From: Blastomyces gilchristii SLH14081
Taxonomy: Eukaryota > Ascomycota > Eurotiomycetes > Onygenales > Ajellomycetaceae
Reading direction: 5' to 3'
Assembly (NCBI RefSeq): GCF_000003855.2
Contig: NW_003101676.1
Coordinates: forward strand, 245,103 to 309,102
DNA: 64,000 bases
The position numbers were made by a program, and so were the translations under genes. The notes below the pieces were generated by a model. It saw only the letters and a program-made list of their open reading frames with translations, was not told where the DNA came from and ran no database searches. This document shows, one piece after another, positions 1 to 10,864 of this stretch (position 1 is the first letter of the stretch; the number at the start of each line of letters is the position of its first letter).

Positions 1-610
1 AATTTCAAATATAAACTTATAAAAGCTTTTATAGATTATGATTTGATAAGTGATCTTAAGTGATTACAGCTTAAGAAAGTTTCTTTTCAGTTTATAGATA
101 TCTCTGAAGATTATGTTTAGAGACTCAGTTTAAGAGTGTTTACAGACAGTAAGCATTTCTTGTAGAAAAATAGCTTAGTTCTGTGAGAGATGCTTAAGAA
201 TGTTCTTCACTGAGATTGATTTATTCATGAATTTAGAGAGTTTCTCTATCACAGATGCAGAGAATAATATTCTGTAAGTGATTGATAAGTTCTCTGAGAC
301 TTCTTTTATAAGAGTTATTCATGATTTAAGTGACTGCTTCTGAGTGTCTGCAGTAGAGTTTGCAGAGATTGAAGTATACAAGTTTCTAGTTCTTTCAGTC
401 ATAACAGACAGTTGCTGACTGACTGAGCTTAAAATATAAGAATAAGTACTCACAGGTGATTATTCAGGTGTTTGCAGCTTGATATGATATGTACTGTTAA
501 CTACTAGAAGTATTCACAGTAGAAAGATAAAATGTAGAGATTAAATGTATAATAGCATTCAAGCTGAGTTGTGAATAGTATTCATGAACTTCAGTCTATA
601 TAGTTGTGTG

Positions 611-690
611 TAGCCAAGGGCTGCTAGCCCTATTGATTACACAAGAGATAGAAATAGAGGTAAAGAATCCGCGAGAAGCGGGATTTCTTA
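611..690. other. Two GC-containing hairpins inside the AT-rich block
   Basis: At 617-631 a 6-bp perfect stem AGGGCT/AGCCCT encloses three bases. At 661-690 a second near-palindrome (AATCCGC against GCGGGATT, one bulged base) encloses GAGAA. They hold nearly all the CC, GG and CG dinucleotides of the first 2.9 kb. They could be remnants of a transposon end, a stem-loop, or a younger insertion. No function is claimed. Confidence 0.5.
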
Positions 691-2947
691 CAGCTGTACT
701 TCTAAATAATATAGTTAGAAAAATAATATATCAGATTATCTTAGTAATAATCTACAGTTAAGAGAGTAAGAAATAGATATAAAGATTTAATATTTTAAAC
801 ATAGACTTATAACTGATGATGTTTTATATCTTAAAAAGAACAGATTTCATGAAGACTCTCTGTAAACTATATAAGTGAATTCAAAATTATAGTAGATTAT
901 AAAGTATCAGTAGTAAAAACAGTCTACAGCTTCTCTAGAATAAGATTCTTAATAAGAGAGTCAGTTTAATTATAGAAAAAGTAACTCTGATTATTAATCT
1001 ATTTACAGAATAGAGAATTGAAAAGAATTATTAAAAATAACTATAATAGATAAAGTAACTGTTATAGTATTTAAGAAGAAACTATGTATAATCTGTAAAA
1101 CTAATTATTCTTTATCTAGAGAGAATGAATTTGACTTCATCTTATAAGAAAAGTGTTGAAAAGACTTAAGAAAAGAGTGAATAAGTATTATTAAACTCAC
1201 TAAGTAATATATTATAAGCTGAAGATAGAGTGAGATAATCAATCTATTCTTACTATAATATTTTAAATTTATAATGAAGTTACTTAACTTCAGACTATGA
1301 GATTAAAAGATCTGAAATATCAGAGTATTTAGATGAAATATTCAAGTTATTAAGATTTAAATAATTCTCATTCTCAATAACTGTTAATTCTTGTTTATTA
1401 AGCATATGAAAAGAAATCTGATCAGAGATATCTTTATTTTCAGATAACTGATTTTAAGTCTCTTTATTAATCACAATATTCTGATAACTGAGATAATTTT
1501 TATAAAGATAAATTAGTTATTGAGTAATAGCTTCTTTGTAAATTATGAAATCTCAGTGAAACTAATATTATAAGTAAGAATTTATATTTAAATTTAAAGA
1601 CTTTAATATAATAATATCAAGATTCTTAGAAAGAAGTAAGAGAGTGTTATAAATATAGTCAGTATCTCTAAGAAAGCTAATAATATAATTTTTATACTTA
1701 TACTGATGTTTTCTGACTTGACAGATCTTAATAAAGATATATATATATAAAATTAATATCTCTTTAATCTGACTGAGAATAGAGAGATCTGAATCAAGAT
1801 TACTGAAATCAAGATTATTCTCTTAAGAGAATAAAAATAGCTTATTAGATAGTTATCTTAAATTAATAGTATAATAATAAGTATAAATATTATCTTAAAG
1901 ATTTATTCTAAATTAGTGAATTTAATAATGACTACAGATCTTTATCTGTAAATCTTCAAGTATATAATGAAATTTCTATATATACTGTTAATTATCAGAA
2001 TTAACAGCTGAATCTATAAGATAAGTAGAACTCTGAGAATTTATTAGAGAATCTAAGATAATTACAGTCTATAACTAATTATATTTCTGAAGAATTATAA
2101 GAACTTCTATATTTAATGTATTAATTAAGCTTTTAAGTTATATAGAGTACTGAAATATCAAGAGACTGCTAACTCTTTTATTAAGTTAATTAATAAATGA
2201 ATCTGCAGAGCTCTGAGAAACAGAACTTTGAGAAGTTAAAAGTAAGAAAAATAATGTAAAAGATGTCTACAGTAGAAGTATATCTATAAAAGTGAAATAA
2301 GATTAACTTAAGAATAAGTTGAATAATAATATAGATAATTAATAAAAGACTGAAGAGAGATTTATAGAACTGAGAGATAAATTAATTATTAAAGATAATA
2401 ATTATAGCTATTTTCTTAATTAAGTTAAGAATGAAGTTAATAAGAGATATTCTCTATAATATCTGATAATATAATAAGTTCTTTAAATAGCAGTTTTCTT
2501 TTTATAGATTACTGTTAATAAAGATATATCAGAACTATGAATCTTATAGTGATAAAACTTAATCTCAGATAATATATCTATTTCAATAGATTGTTCACAG
2601 ACTTGAGAGACTGCTGTTAATTATATAAAGTATTAATATATCTGAGATAATAAGAAGAGTTCAGACTTATTTATTATAGAATCTATAACTATAGAAGAAT
2701 CTGATTTTACTGTACATATTTATTTATAGTTCTACACAGTGTAAAGAGATAATCAGTAATAGAAAAGATATAATAAGAGAAGATTACAATATCTGAGTTC
2801 TCTGAGTGTAGTATTAAAGACAGATAGCTGTAGAAGTAGTAGAATACTGTAAAGAAATAAATTAATCAAGAGACTGATTTTATAAGCAGTGAATGCAGGC
2901 TTTTAATATATTATTTATTCTTGAGAATCTATGAGAGATAATTGATC

Positions 2948-3042
2948 AGATGTGTTATCTATTTAAGAATCTGTACAGAGTAAGTAGTTAATAAGATGTA
3001 TGATCTATTATTCAAGAATCTGTACAGAGTAGATAATATAAT
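2948..3042. repeat. Two imperfect 46-49 bp tandem units
   Basis: Two adjacent copies each begin AGATGT, continue through ATCTAT and share AAGAATCTGTACAGAGTA (first at 2965, second at 3014). They lie at the right-hand edge of the AT-rich block, where composition starts to return to normal, and may belong to a terminal region of the decayed element. Confidence 0.6.
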
Positions 3043-3060
3043 TGATAAGATGAAAGATGA

Positions 3061-4166
3061 ATGTATTATGAGTGTGTAGAAGTTATAGTACAATGTCATG
3101 GAATTGCACTTCACTTAATTCTATATCAATCAGTGAGCTGTATTCACATCAAGAACCTCAAAAAGAAAATTCTCCACTTTTAATAACCAGGGTTTTCATC
3201 ATATATTTGCTTCGCTTCGCTCCGCAAATAAGCATTGGAAATTGTAAAGAAATGTGCATTCTTCTCAACTTTTTAGACTATTAAACATGATATTTTTTTT
3301 AGTTTAATAATCATTTCATTTCCTGCCAACAGTCAATTCTCTATCACACTTGATAATAAAGAAATACTATGAGTGTTTAGCAATTTGTGACACTTGCCAT
3401 GATTGTGTGGAGGCAACCAAGATTAGCAAGTGTGAAGGATATAAGCGGAATTAAAGTTAAGGAGGAATAACTTGACTGATCCTTGATATTTCAATGTCTT
3501 CTCATAATAATGAACAAAAGAATGAACGAGCGCATCAGAAAATCATGGAAACTAGGCTTAAGAGAGCATATTAGCTAAAGGCACTATTCTATACCATCAT
3601 AGTCCTAACAAAGCTAAGAAAGATTCCTAAATTTCCAGATCGCTCGTTGCTGCCGCATTTTCTGGCTCAGGAGAGACATCGATTTTCGGGATGACCAGGG
3701 GTGTTGCAGATGTCGGTATAAAATCAGTTTAAAGCTCGTTTCCTGTGGGTGGTTGGCTATACGACGATTCAGTAAACGTAGGTAAGGGGTTTATGTAAAA
3801 GCGAGTAGGTATGCCATAAGCAGTTCAAGAGAAATTGCAGATGGAAAAGTTCGCAGATGGGAAGTGTATTGTCCAAGCTATGAACTAATGCCGCTGTTGA
3901 AGATTCGTTGTAGTTTCCGAAGGGTTTTCGTACATTTGAAGTCTGGGCAACCGCCCTTGTAGTGCGTTAACGCCCTTTGATATGCACCGAGCGGCAGCAT
4001 AGAAAGCCGATACTGAGATAGGATAATCTAGCCTTCCAAAACGTAGCAGTATCGCGACTGAGGAAGTGTGATAGTAAGCATAGATCAAATCAACCAAATC
4101 AACGCCTCGTCACTCGCGGCAGCAGAACATTGAATCAGTTCGAAGGTGACACTTCCCGCGTGGATC
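3061..4166. other. Transition zone, no supported gene
   Basis: Base composition climbs from the AT-rich block to normal over this stretch. Two 70-codon open frames (3072-3284 plus, 3885-4097 minus) have no recognisable motif and no splice-extended partner, so they are not called. An inverted repeat sits at 3204-3230. Confidence 0.6.
3204..3230. repeat. Short inverted repeat with TTCGC-rich loop
   Basis: TATTTGC (3204-3210) and GCAAATA (3224-3230) form a 7-bp perfect stem. The loop consists of pentamer-like units TTCGC, TTCGC and TCC. It is a CG-bearing island just outside the mutated block and could be a small-element terminus. Confidence 0.5.
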
Positions 4167-4916
4167 TCAAGTCAAACATGCTTTTCGTTTCGAACGGCTG
4201 TCATGCCCATCGTACACGAGGTTTCCTTCTTCACCAACCCTTGCAATTTCCCACCTCTCATGTTCCATTGGCTTCTTTCCAACTCCCAGATGCTGGACTT
4301 TCCACCCATGTGTTACTAGTATATCTGCAATCATCCGTCGATGGCATCGCCACCAGAGCGTCTCGCTGCACATAATTGCAAGGCACCCTTGGCCAGAAAT
4401 TTGCAAGTTCTCTGCGAGGCTTTTTAGCTCGGTCAGACCCTCTTTAAACGACGACGTGCACATGTATCCTGCGTAATTTCGGAACGCGGCGACGCGGATT
4501 GTATTGTGTTGATCAAGGTTCGGTTGTTTTGCGTTACGCCGCCCACCCAGTAAAGGTCCAGACCATAAATAGGTGATATGGGCATTGTTTAATTCTGCAG
4601 AGTCCTGGAGGGTATCATGATTAAATTGCGGATTTGTGAACGACCGCGGAATAGAGCGAACATCTACAAGCTTGGTGACATGGATGGACTGGAGGAGCCC
4701 AATAAGCTCAGGAAGCGTGCGCGTTCCGTGACCAATAGTAAAAATGGGCGGATGGCTTAGTATTGCCTGAGATGGTTGCTTAGAAGCACGGTCCTGCTGA
4801 AGCGATTGGAGTCTGCTGCTGCGGCGCACTGTAGAACCCATGTTTTGGTCTGCTAGATGGGCATCATGCCTTTCTTTTGCAGGAGAAGCCCTGCGTTGCG
4901 TTGGATTTTTAACCAT
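4167..4916 (-). CDS. DUF488 domain protein
   Basis: This single-exon gene encodes about 249 aa if translation starts at the ATG at 4914-4916; the open frame continues upstream to 4979 but begins there with a TTG codon, so the internal ATG is preferred. The core reads IFTIGHGTRTLPELIGLL, then LVDVRSIPRS, and later a Cys-containing strand, LAIMCSETLWWRCHRRMIA. This is the layout of DUF488 (PF04343), whose members keep a conserved IGHS/T-type start, a DVR motif and a late Cys/Arg-rich segment. The biochemical function of the family is not established. The N-terminal 50 residues are polar and probably disordered. The gene is the first intact one beside the AT-rich block. Confidence 0.85.
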   Translation of the reverse strand: MVKNPTQRRASPAKERHDAHLADQNMGSTVRRSSRLQSLQQDRASKQPSQAILSHPPIFTIGHGTRTLPELIGLLQSIHVTKLVDVRSIPRSFTNPQFNHDTLQDSAELNNAHITYLWSGPLLGGRRNAKQPNLDQHNTIRVAAFRNYAGYMCTSSFKEGLTELKSLAENLQISGQGCLAIMCSETLWWRCHRRMIADILVTHGWKVQHLGVGKKPMEHERWEIARVGEEGNLVYDGHDSRSKRKACLT

Positions 4917-5348
4917 ATTGCCTGACAAGTTTGTGCAGCAATATCTAACTGGTCGGTATCCTATTTCATTCTCGTGCAAATGGAACCATATGACACTAGG
5001 GTGGCCGCTAACTACATAGTAGCACGAGGCATTTTAGGGAACTAGAATAAAGGGATAGCTGGGGAAAGTGAGCCTATGATAGACTGTAAAGACCTACATT
5101 TACGGCCTTTTGAGGCAACCAGTGACGGCATAAACCTGTCTCGTAACTTTCATTACAAACTTAACACAAGACAACTCACGGCATCCCGAGTATGCCGATT
5201 TATGACGCTAGAACGCATTGGGGTTAGTTACCGAGAGGATTGGTCGTTAAGATAAGGTTTACAACAAGGTTGGCTGCAACCCATGGGTCTGAAAATCCAC
5301 TAGGCCATAAAAGGGAATATCTGGCTGCCCCGGACACCCTTGCCAGCA

Positions 5349-5366
5349 CCTGCCCACCTGGGCAGG
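5349..5366. repeat. Perfect 8-bp inverted repeat
   Basis: CCTGCCCA and TGGGCAGG are separated by only two bases (CC), giving a near-continuous GC-rich palindrome in an otherwise AT-leaning intergenic region. It could be a protein-binding site or a chance palindrome. Confidence 0.5.
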
Positions 5367-5859
5367 GCAGGCTTCGGCCTCATGTCAAGACATATATTAT
5401 TGGGGCCTTGCCTAGCTGGTGACTCTTTCCAACGTAATGGGGATTTTAATTATATCCATTCCTTTTCTCCTTCCTTTATCCGCCTTCTTCACCCCTTTTT
5501 TTGTGTGATACCAGGCGAGCAGTTTATTTTCGAGAAAGCTAGGTGTTCTCCCTGATTTCATTGGATATGCCCAGCACCATGTTGGCAGATTTTGGATCAT
5601 GGTACGATTGTGCCTAGCAATGTTGGGCTGTGGAATCTAGTTCTTGGTCCGTTAGTCTTCTGGCGGCGATGGTGCCTCCTGCGTTCAACTCTCTAGACAA
5701 GGACCATTACGTTTGTCTCTTGCTTGATGCTGTGCCAAATGAACAAGACCAACCAGAGCCACTGTGGACTCATCCTATCGTGATAATCCTCCTTTTGAGA
5801 ATAGCAAGATGATCTTTAAGCCAGCTGAATGCTAGAAGGGAAGATAGTTGCGAATGTAA

Positions 5860-5877
5860 TGTACATGTACATGTACA
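5860..5877. repeat. TGTACATGTACATGTACA palindromic microsatellite
   Basis: This is three perfect 6-bp units, the whole 18-mer being self-complementary. Related versions occur at 6255-6268 and 58963-58977, all intergenic. Confidence 0.7.
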
Positions 5878-6439
5878 GAGTACATAGTTAACTGATGTAA
5901 AGTGCCCTGTCCTATGGGAAGATATTATTCACTGTGCAAACCTGAGCGTGTCATACTGTTTCTTTCACTAGAGCGCAATTCCAACCTATTCACTGTTGAG
6001 CATTACGGACCATTAAAGCTGCCTGTATGACCCATACGATGTATGGAAATGTGCATGTGCCTTCAGTTAACCTTTCAAGCGAAAATGTTGGAAGGTCCGA
6101 CTGTCATTCATTTTGGAAATAACACGTATATCTAAAAGAAACGGCAGGGTTGAAAGCAGGAGCACAAAATCTCTGGTGCAAGTAGACGCATATATCGAGT
6201 AGGTCTTTTTTGATATTGGTTTTTGATGGCGTCCAAAATAGGAGGTACGTAGATATGTACATGTACATCACGTCGTGTGTAGGATGTTTTGCACAGATTC
6301 GCATATATTGTAGGGGACAGAAAAGGAAGAGGAAAAATATGACGAAAAAAAAACACAGTACGCCAAAAGGAAGCTGAGTTGTACGTATACACTGATGGCG
6401 AGGGCAGAGCCAGCGACAATGAACTGTGAAGGAACCCTT

Positions 6440-7513
6440 TTATAGAGCACCCAGCTCTTTCAATTTGGCAATCATTCCATCGACATCTTCTACCTTGCCA
6501 CCTCCTTGCCTGGCCGGGGGTTCTATTGAAGATAAGTTAGTTGTATCCAGCAGGGAACTAAATACCCTCAATAAACTGAAGAGAGAAAACCATAGAAGCT
6601 AGACATACCCGTAACCTTCAAAGTCTTCAACCTCTTTGTATCCTCAACCCCAAGTTCTGCCAAAGTCCTCTTCTCCAACGGCTTCCGCTTCGCTTTCATA
6701 AGGTTCGGCAAACTGGCATAGCGTGGCTCATTTAACCGCAGATCCGTAGTAATCACCATGGGCAACTTGGCCTTGAGCGTCTCCACGCCGCCGTCCACCT
6801 CCCGAGTGACCTCCACAGTGCCCGCATCGTCTTTTATATCAACCTTACTCGCCTGTGTCGCCTGTGACCAGCCCAGGAGACCAGCCAGCATTTGGCCCGT
6901 TTGTCCCTGATCACCATCAATAGCCTGTTTGCCTAGTAGCACTAGATTGATATTTTCCTTCTGGACTACGCTCTTCAGCATCTTGGCCACGGTCAATGGT
7001 TCCAAGCCTGCCTGGTCTGCTTTCTCGGGTACATCGACAATGATTGATCGATCAGCTCCCATGGCCATGGCGGTGCGGAGGGTGTCTGCGCACTTAGGGC
7101 CACCGGCGGAGATAGCTAGGATGTCGGAGACGGTCATAGGGCCCTTGCGTTCGCGTAGGCGGACGGCTTCTTCTATGGAGAGCTCATCGAATGGGTTGAG
7201 GGAGTGCTTGACGCCGGCAGTTTCGACGCCTGTTTGGGTTTTGTTGATACGGGGTTTTATCTGCGTATGTTAATTTATGGCGAGTTAATGGAACGGCCGG
7301 CATAGATCGGTGCTTATGGGATGCGGGTAAGGCAGACAGCAGCTCAATTCGGGCTATACAGGCAACAGGAACACATTGAAAAAAGGGAAAGATTCTCCCC
7401 AATTGTAATGTAGTGCGAGCACTGAGAACGGACTGGGAGGAGGTAAAACCACGTACGGCGAAGTCGATGACCCGTTTTACGGGCACCAGTATCCTGAGAG
7501 CATTCGCAGCCAT
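6440..7513 (-). CDS. ETFB: Electron transfer flavoprotein beta subunit
   Basis: Three exons, 7457-7513, 6609-7260 and 6440-6522, give about 263 aa, the usual size. The introns (7261-7456 and 6523-6608) have GTACGT and GTATGT donors; the last carries a CTAAC branch site. The N-terminus MAANALRILVPVKRVIDFA joins to IKPRINKTQTG, followed by GVKHSLNPFDELSIEEAVRL and the family signature LLGKQAIDGDQGQTGQMLAG with WSQAT. ETF is the mitochondrial matrix heterodimer that takes electrons from acyl-CoA and related dehydrogenases and passes them to ETF-ubiquinone oxidoreductase; the beta subunit binds AMP and part of the FAD pocket. The final exon encodes GGGKVEDVDGMIAKLKELGAL. The ETF alpha gene is not in the window. 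Family identity is clear; mitochondrial location is inferred from the family. Confidence 0.96.
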
Positions 7514-7999
7514 TGTTGGAAATCGGAGAGTACACTGGCAGCTCGGAGGCCCTTACTTGTCGATACAGTGGCCGTTGTGAATTTGACCCGGGGTACAACA
7601 GCTGAGTGGTGGTGGTGGTGGTGATGTGTCGGTTTTTGGGGAGTGTACAACGGCTTGAAAACGTCGATGTTGTCGGCGTTGCTGAACTTCCGAATCTACC
7701 CTCACTCAGATCGCCGGATTCGGCAACCGAGGTTTGCCGGAACCCTGACTCACGTGACATATGTCCCGCCTGTACACGGAACAAAACTTTTCTCATCATG
7801 CTCAACCTCTCTTGATATTTTCAGAGTAGTGTGAGTAACTAAACTTCTTTGGACTTCTGTCAAGTTCTGCTAATTTCCGAATCAATCAGGTTTCTCAGAA
7901 ACAGGATAATGTAAAACACGGTCTATGTGATTGCATGGCATGGCATTATCTAGTATGAATCGGTTATATTTCTCTCACCTCAGTTTAACCAGCTACACT
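7514..7999. promoter_or_regulatory. Upstream region of ETFB, 3' flank of TAH18-like gene
   Basis: This 486-bp gap lies between the ETFB start (minus strand) and the stop of the downstream-facing next gene. A GGT trinucleotide run at about 7607-7625 is the only distinctive element. No defined promoter motif can be assigned. Confidence 0.5.
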
Positions 8000-10184
8000 T
8001 CACCAAGTCTCTTGCTTATACCGCCCCACTTTCTCCATATCCATCAAATACTTCTCTGCCTCCTCTCGACTATACCTCTGCCTTTCACCGGACTCACTTT
8101 CTTTCTTCCCGAACTCTTGGAAGCCTTCAATAAGCGCCTCCCTAATCGCCTGAGGCATTTTACCTGACGACCCACAAATATAGACAGTGCCATTCAGATC
8201 ATGTAATACTCTAAAAAACAACGCGGCATGCTCGCGGATGCGGTCCTGCACGTATATCTTCTGTTTCTGATCTCTTGAGAACGCCGTTAATATCGTGATA
8301 TCGAGCACCTTGTTCAACTCATCCCATTCATCCTCGAAAAAGAAATCTGCTCTTCTATTCCGCCCGCCATACAGCAGGATAATAGGACCAAAAAGCATCG
8401 GTACGTCAGGGCCATGCTTTTGTCGAAATGTAGTCGCCATGGCAGCCTTTTCCCATAACATAGAGCGAAGTGGTGCGACTCCTGTGCCAGGCCCGATCAG
8501 TACTGTAGGCTCCAAGAGCTGTCGCATTGAGGAATTGAGTCCGCCTTTTTGCACTTGGACTTTCAATGTGCTCCCTGGGCGAAGCACTGCAAGGTAGCGC
8601 GTACATATACCCTCACGAATCTTTTTAATTACTGTTTGGTATTTGACGATGGCGACCAGGAGATCAAAGCGAGTGCCAGAACTTGTAACATGGCTACCAG
8701 GTAAACTTTCGGTGGTTTTCAGTTTCCCACCGCTGGCAAGACTGAATTGCCGTCCGCGAAGGACGGGGAACACGGCACAAACGTGTTGCCAAGGGATCTT
8801 CACGGATTCAAACTCATACAAGACTTCGAGGATTGACCGACGGGGTCGCGAGGTGTAGTCGTAGAACTCGTCTATGTATTCTGGATCAGTAAACTCCAAG
8901 AGTCGCTCTTTATGCATAGGGTCCTCAGTGTAGTGAGCAATGTTGGAAAAGAAGGATCGTCGTGGTATGGCCATTATATCTAAATAGTCAGTGAGTAGGT
9001 TTCTGAGGGTGAAGCCGGGCGAATTCAACAGAAATGGGATCTCGGGAGAAGATAAGTTCTTGGCTGACACATATTTAGGATTGGGAATAAAACGTAAAGG
9101 TATGTCGGCGTCGTTCTCCCAGCCCATCGTTGTTATTAGTGAGTTTACATCGCCAGCGAAATTCCGAGGAGTTATTTGTAGGATATCGCCTGGGACGTAT
9201 CGAATTGACTCGGGAATCTTGAGAATAATGTGGCGGACATCTTGCCAATGGGTCTGCGGTGTGAGTCGATCGTTCGCGACTAATGTCGCGGAGACAGTAT
9301 TCGGAATGGGTCGCAGGTCATGAGAAAAATTCGAAGGGATGCTGCCATTTTCTAGTTGTTCCCCAGATTGCACTTTTGGCAGTGCTATACCCGGATACGT
9401 AGTGGTGCTTTCGACTGGGCTATATTCCCGGCGCGCGAGCACCCATTTTGGTGGTAACTGAACGTCATCTGAGATCGGGTGTTGGTCAGGCGCAAGCGGG
9501 AATTTGTCCAATAAATGCTTTCGTAGGTCCAGCGACCACGGGACGAAGGTGCCTTCGAGACTAAGATTGCAGTGTCAGTATGGGCAAGCCGAAATTAATG
9601 GTACTCATAGAATGCATACCCTTCCGGATGTTGCTCATCTGCTTCGCCGCATGGGTACAGCTCGTTTGCACCAAGCTGCAATAATCTCTTGTAAAGCTTC
9701 CGAGATGCCCAGTTGAACCTAAGGTCCCATACCGGAATTCGTTAATAATTTGATACGTAAATAATGAGAAAATTGCAACCTTACTTTGGGTACGAACTAT
9801 CCCCCAATCCAAAGAGCGCGAAGTTCACACCCTGGAGAAATGTTGGCGGAAGCTTCTTCAGCAGCAATGACTTCCAGAAAATCCGAGCGTTGGAAGGGAA
9901 ATCGCCCTGTCCAGTCGTCGAGACCGCGAATATCGTCACGTCATAGTCATTTAGAGATTCCTACATCAAGTGTGAGCTTCAATTCCCCTAAATTCTGGTA
10001 TGCGCCCTTATCGCACCGCTTTAATGGCGTTCAGCTCGCAAACATGCGCTGAGAAGTGCAACCTCTCTGCGAGGCGCCCAAGCTCATCAGCAACATCCTG
10101 GGAGTTTCCAGTTTCTGAACCGTAAAGAATTATAGCAGTTCTACCGGATGCGTGTTCCGTGTTGTTGGAGTCGGCGTTGGCCAT
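8000..10184 (-). CDS. TAH18: NADPH-dependent diflavin oxidoreductase (Tah18/NDOR1)
   Basis: Four exons, 10017-10184, 9785-9960, 9620-9718 and 8000-9560, give about 667 aa. The chosen ATG starts MANADSNN; an upstream in-frame extension is ignored because family members start just before the flavodoxin strand. The flavodoxin domain shows IILYGSETGNSQDVADEL, VSTTGQGDFPSNA and ALFGLGDSSYPKFNWASRKL. A linker leads to the FAD-binding domain with GRQFSLASGG, then the NADPH domain with GPGTGVAPLRSM and LLYGGRNRRADFFFEDEW. The protein ends in KVGRYKQETW, matching the family's terminal Trp that stacks on FAD. Tah18 passes electrons from NADPH through FAD and FMN to Dre2 in cytosolic Fe-S cluster assembly. 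The donor of intron 1 (GTGCGA) is weak but is supported by the protein alignment. Confidence 0.95.
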
Positions 10185-10864
10185 TGATTCTACATCGCGG
10201 GGTCGATCTGATAAAGGATTTGAGATGTTGGGGATTCTACGCGCCCAAAAAAAAAAAAACCAAATTAGGTTAGGGTTGATTATGAGGTCATCGAACAAAA
10301 CACCACTTTTTCGTCTTGTCGATGGCATGATACGAACTAACGGGAGAAAGTATAGCCAAAAGTTTTTATATTTCCTCATTAAATCTTTTTGGCTCATTCA
10401 TTCAGATCTATGCCCTCATATTAGGCGCGAATTTACCAAATAAGTGGCAAGTGGGCCAGTAAGAAGTGTCTACCTACCTGTAGGGGTCATATATTGTACC
10501 CCTAGAGGCATGTTTTTAACCTTTACCTTGCGGTGATTATGCTGAAGGACAAGTTGTGGCAGTGCTAAGAAGTCATATAGCTAATACATTAAAGTTCAAA
10601 TATGCTGCATACCGAATATGGTTTGTGGAAAACGCCAGGCCTAAGCGTAGACTTGGAATCTCCCAAAATAGTGTCATGAACATTTTGTTATGATCGAGCC
10701 CGGCTATCCCATCTGATATACACTACTGTACATATCTGGCTATATTCCATGAAAAGAAAAGAAAAACGGGTATCATATATGAAGAAAATTGAAAGAAACG
10801 AGATAAACGAGATAAATAGAGGAGAATCATCATCCATAGTAAAAAATGAGAAAAACAGCACTCA
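10185..10864. promoter_or_regulatory. TAH18 upstream region and RPC31 3' flank
   Basis: This 680-bp gap contains a run of about 12 A at 10247-10259 and otherwise plain sequence. It should carry the TAH18 promoter and the end of the RPC31 transcript. No open frame here has a recognisable motif. Confidence 0.5.

Larger units (their letters stand above)
1..3060. repeat. AT-rich decayed repeat block with RIP-like mutation
   Basis: This block is extremely AT-rich and stop codons fill all frames, so it has no coding capacity now. From about 690 to 2896 I found no CC, GG or CG dinucleotide on reading every line, while CA, CT, AG and TG remain common. That pattern is what hypermutation of a formerly GC-containing repeat leaves, rather than simple AT microsatellite growth. 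Short stretches look like eroded reading frame (for example around 1930-2250), which would suit a retrotransposon polyprotein, but I cannot assign any domain. The block touches the window edge, so its full size is unknown. It is most likely an inactivated transposable element within an AT isochore; a centromeric or subtelomeric location is not excluded. Confidence 0.8.
4917..6439. other. Intergenic region with palindromic TGTACA repeats
   Basis: This 1.5-kb gap holds the upstream region of the DUF488 gene and the 3' side of the ETF beta gene. Open frames here are short, overlap on opposite strands and have no motif. Visible structures are the inverted repeat at 5349-5366 and TGTACATG palindromes at 5860-5877 and 6255-6268. 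Confidence 0.6.

Noticed and set aside
1..3060. A coding or active transposon in the AT-rich block
   Set aside because: All frames are full of stop codons; no RT, integrase or transposase motif can be read with confidence.
3885..4097. 70-codon minus-strand frame beside the AT-rich block
   Set aside because: Too short and without recognisable domain; may be decayed repeat sequence, but no family could be named.
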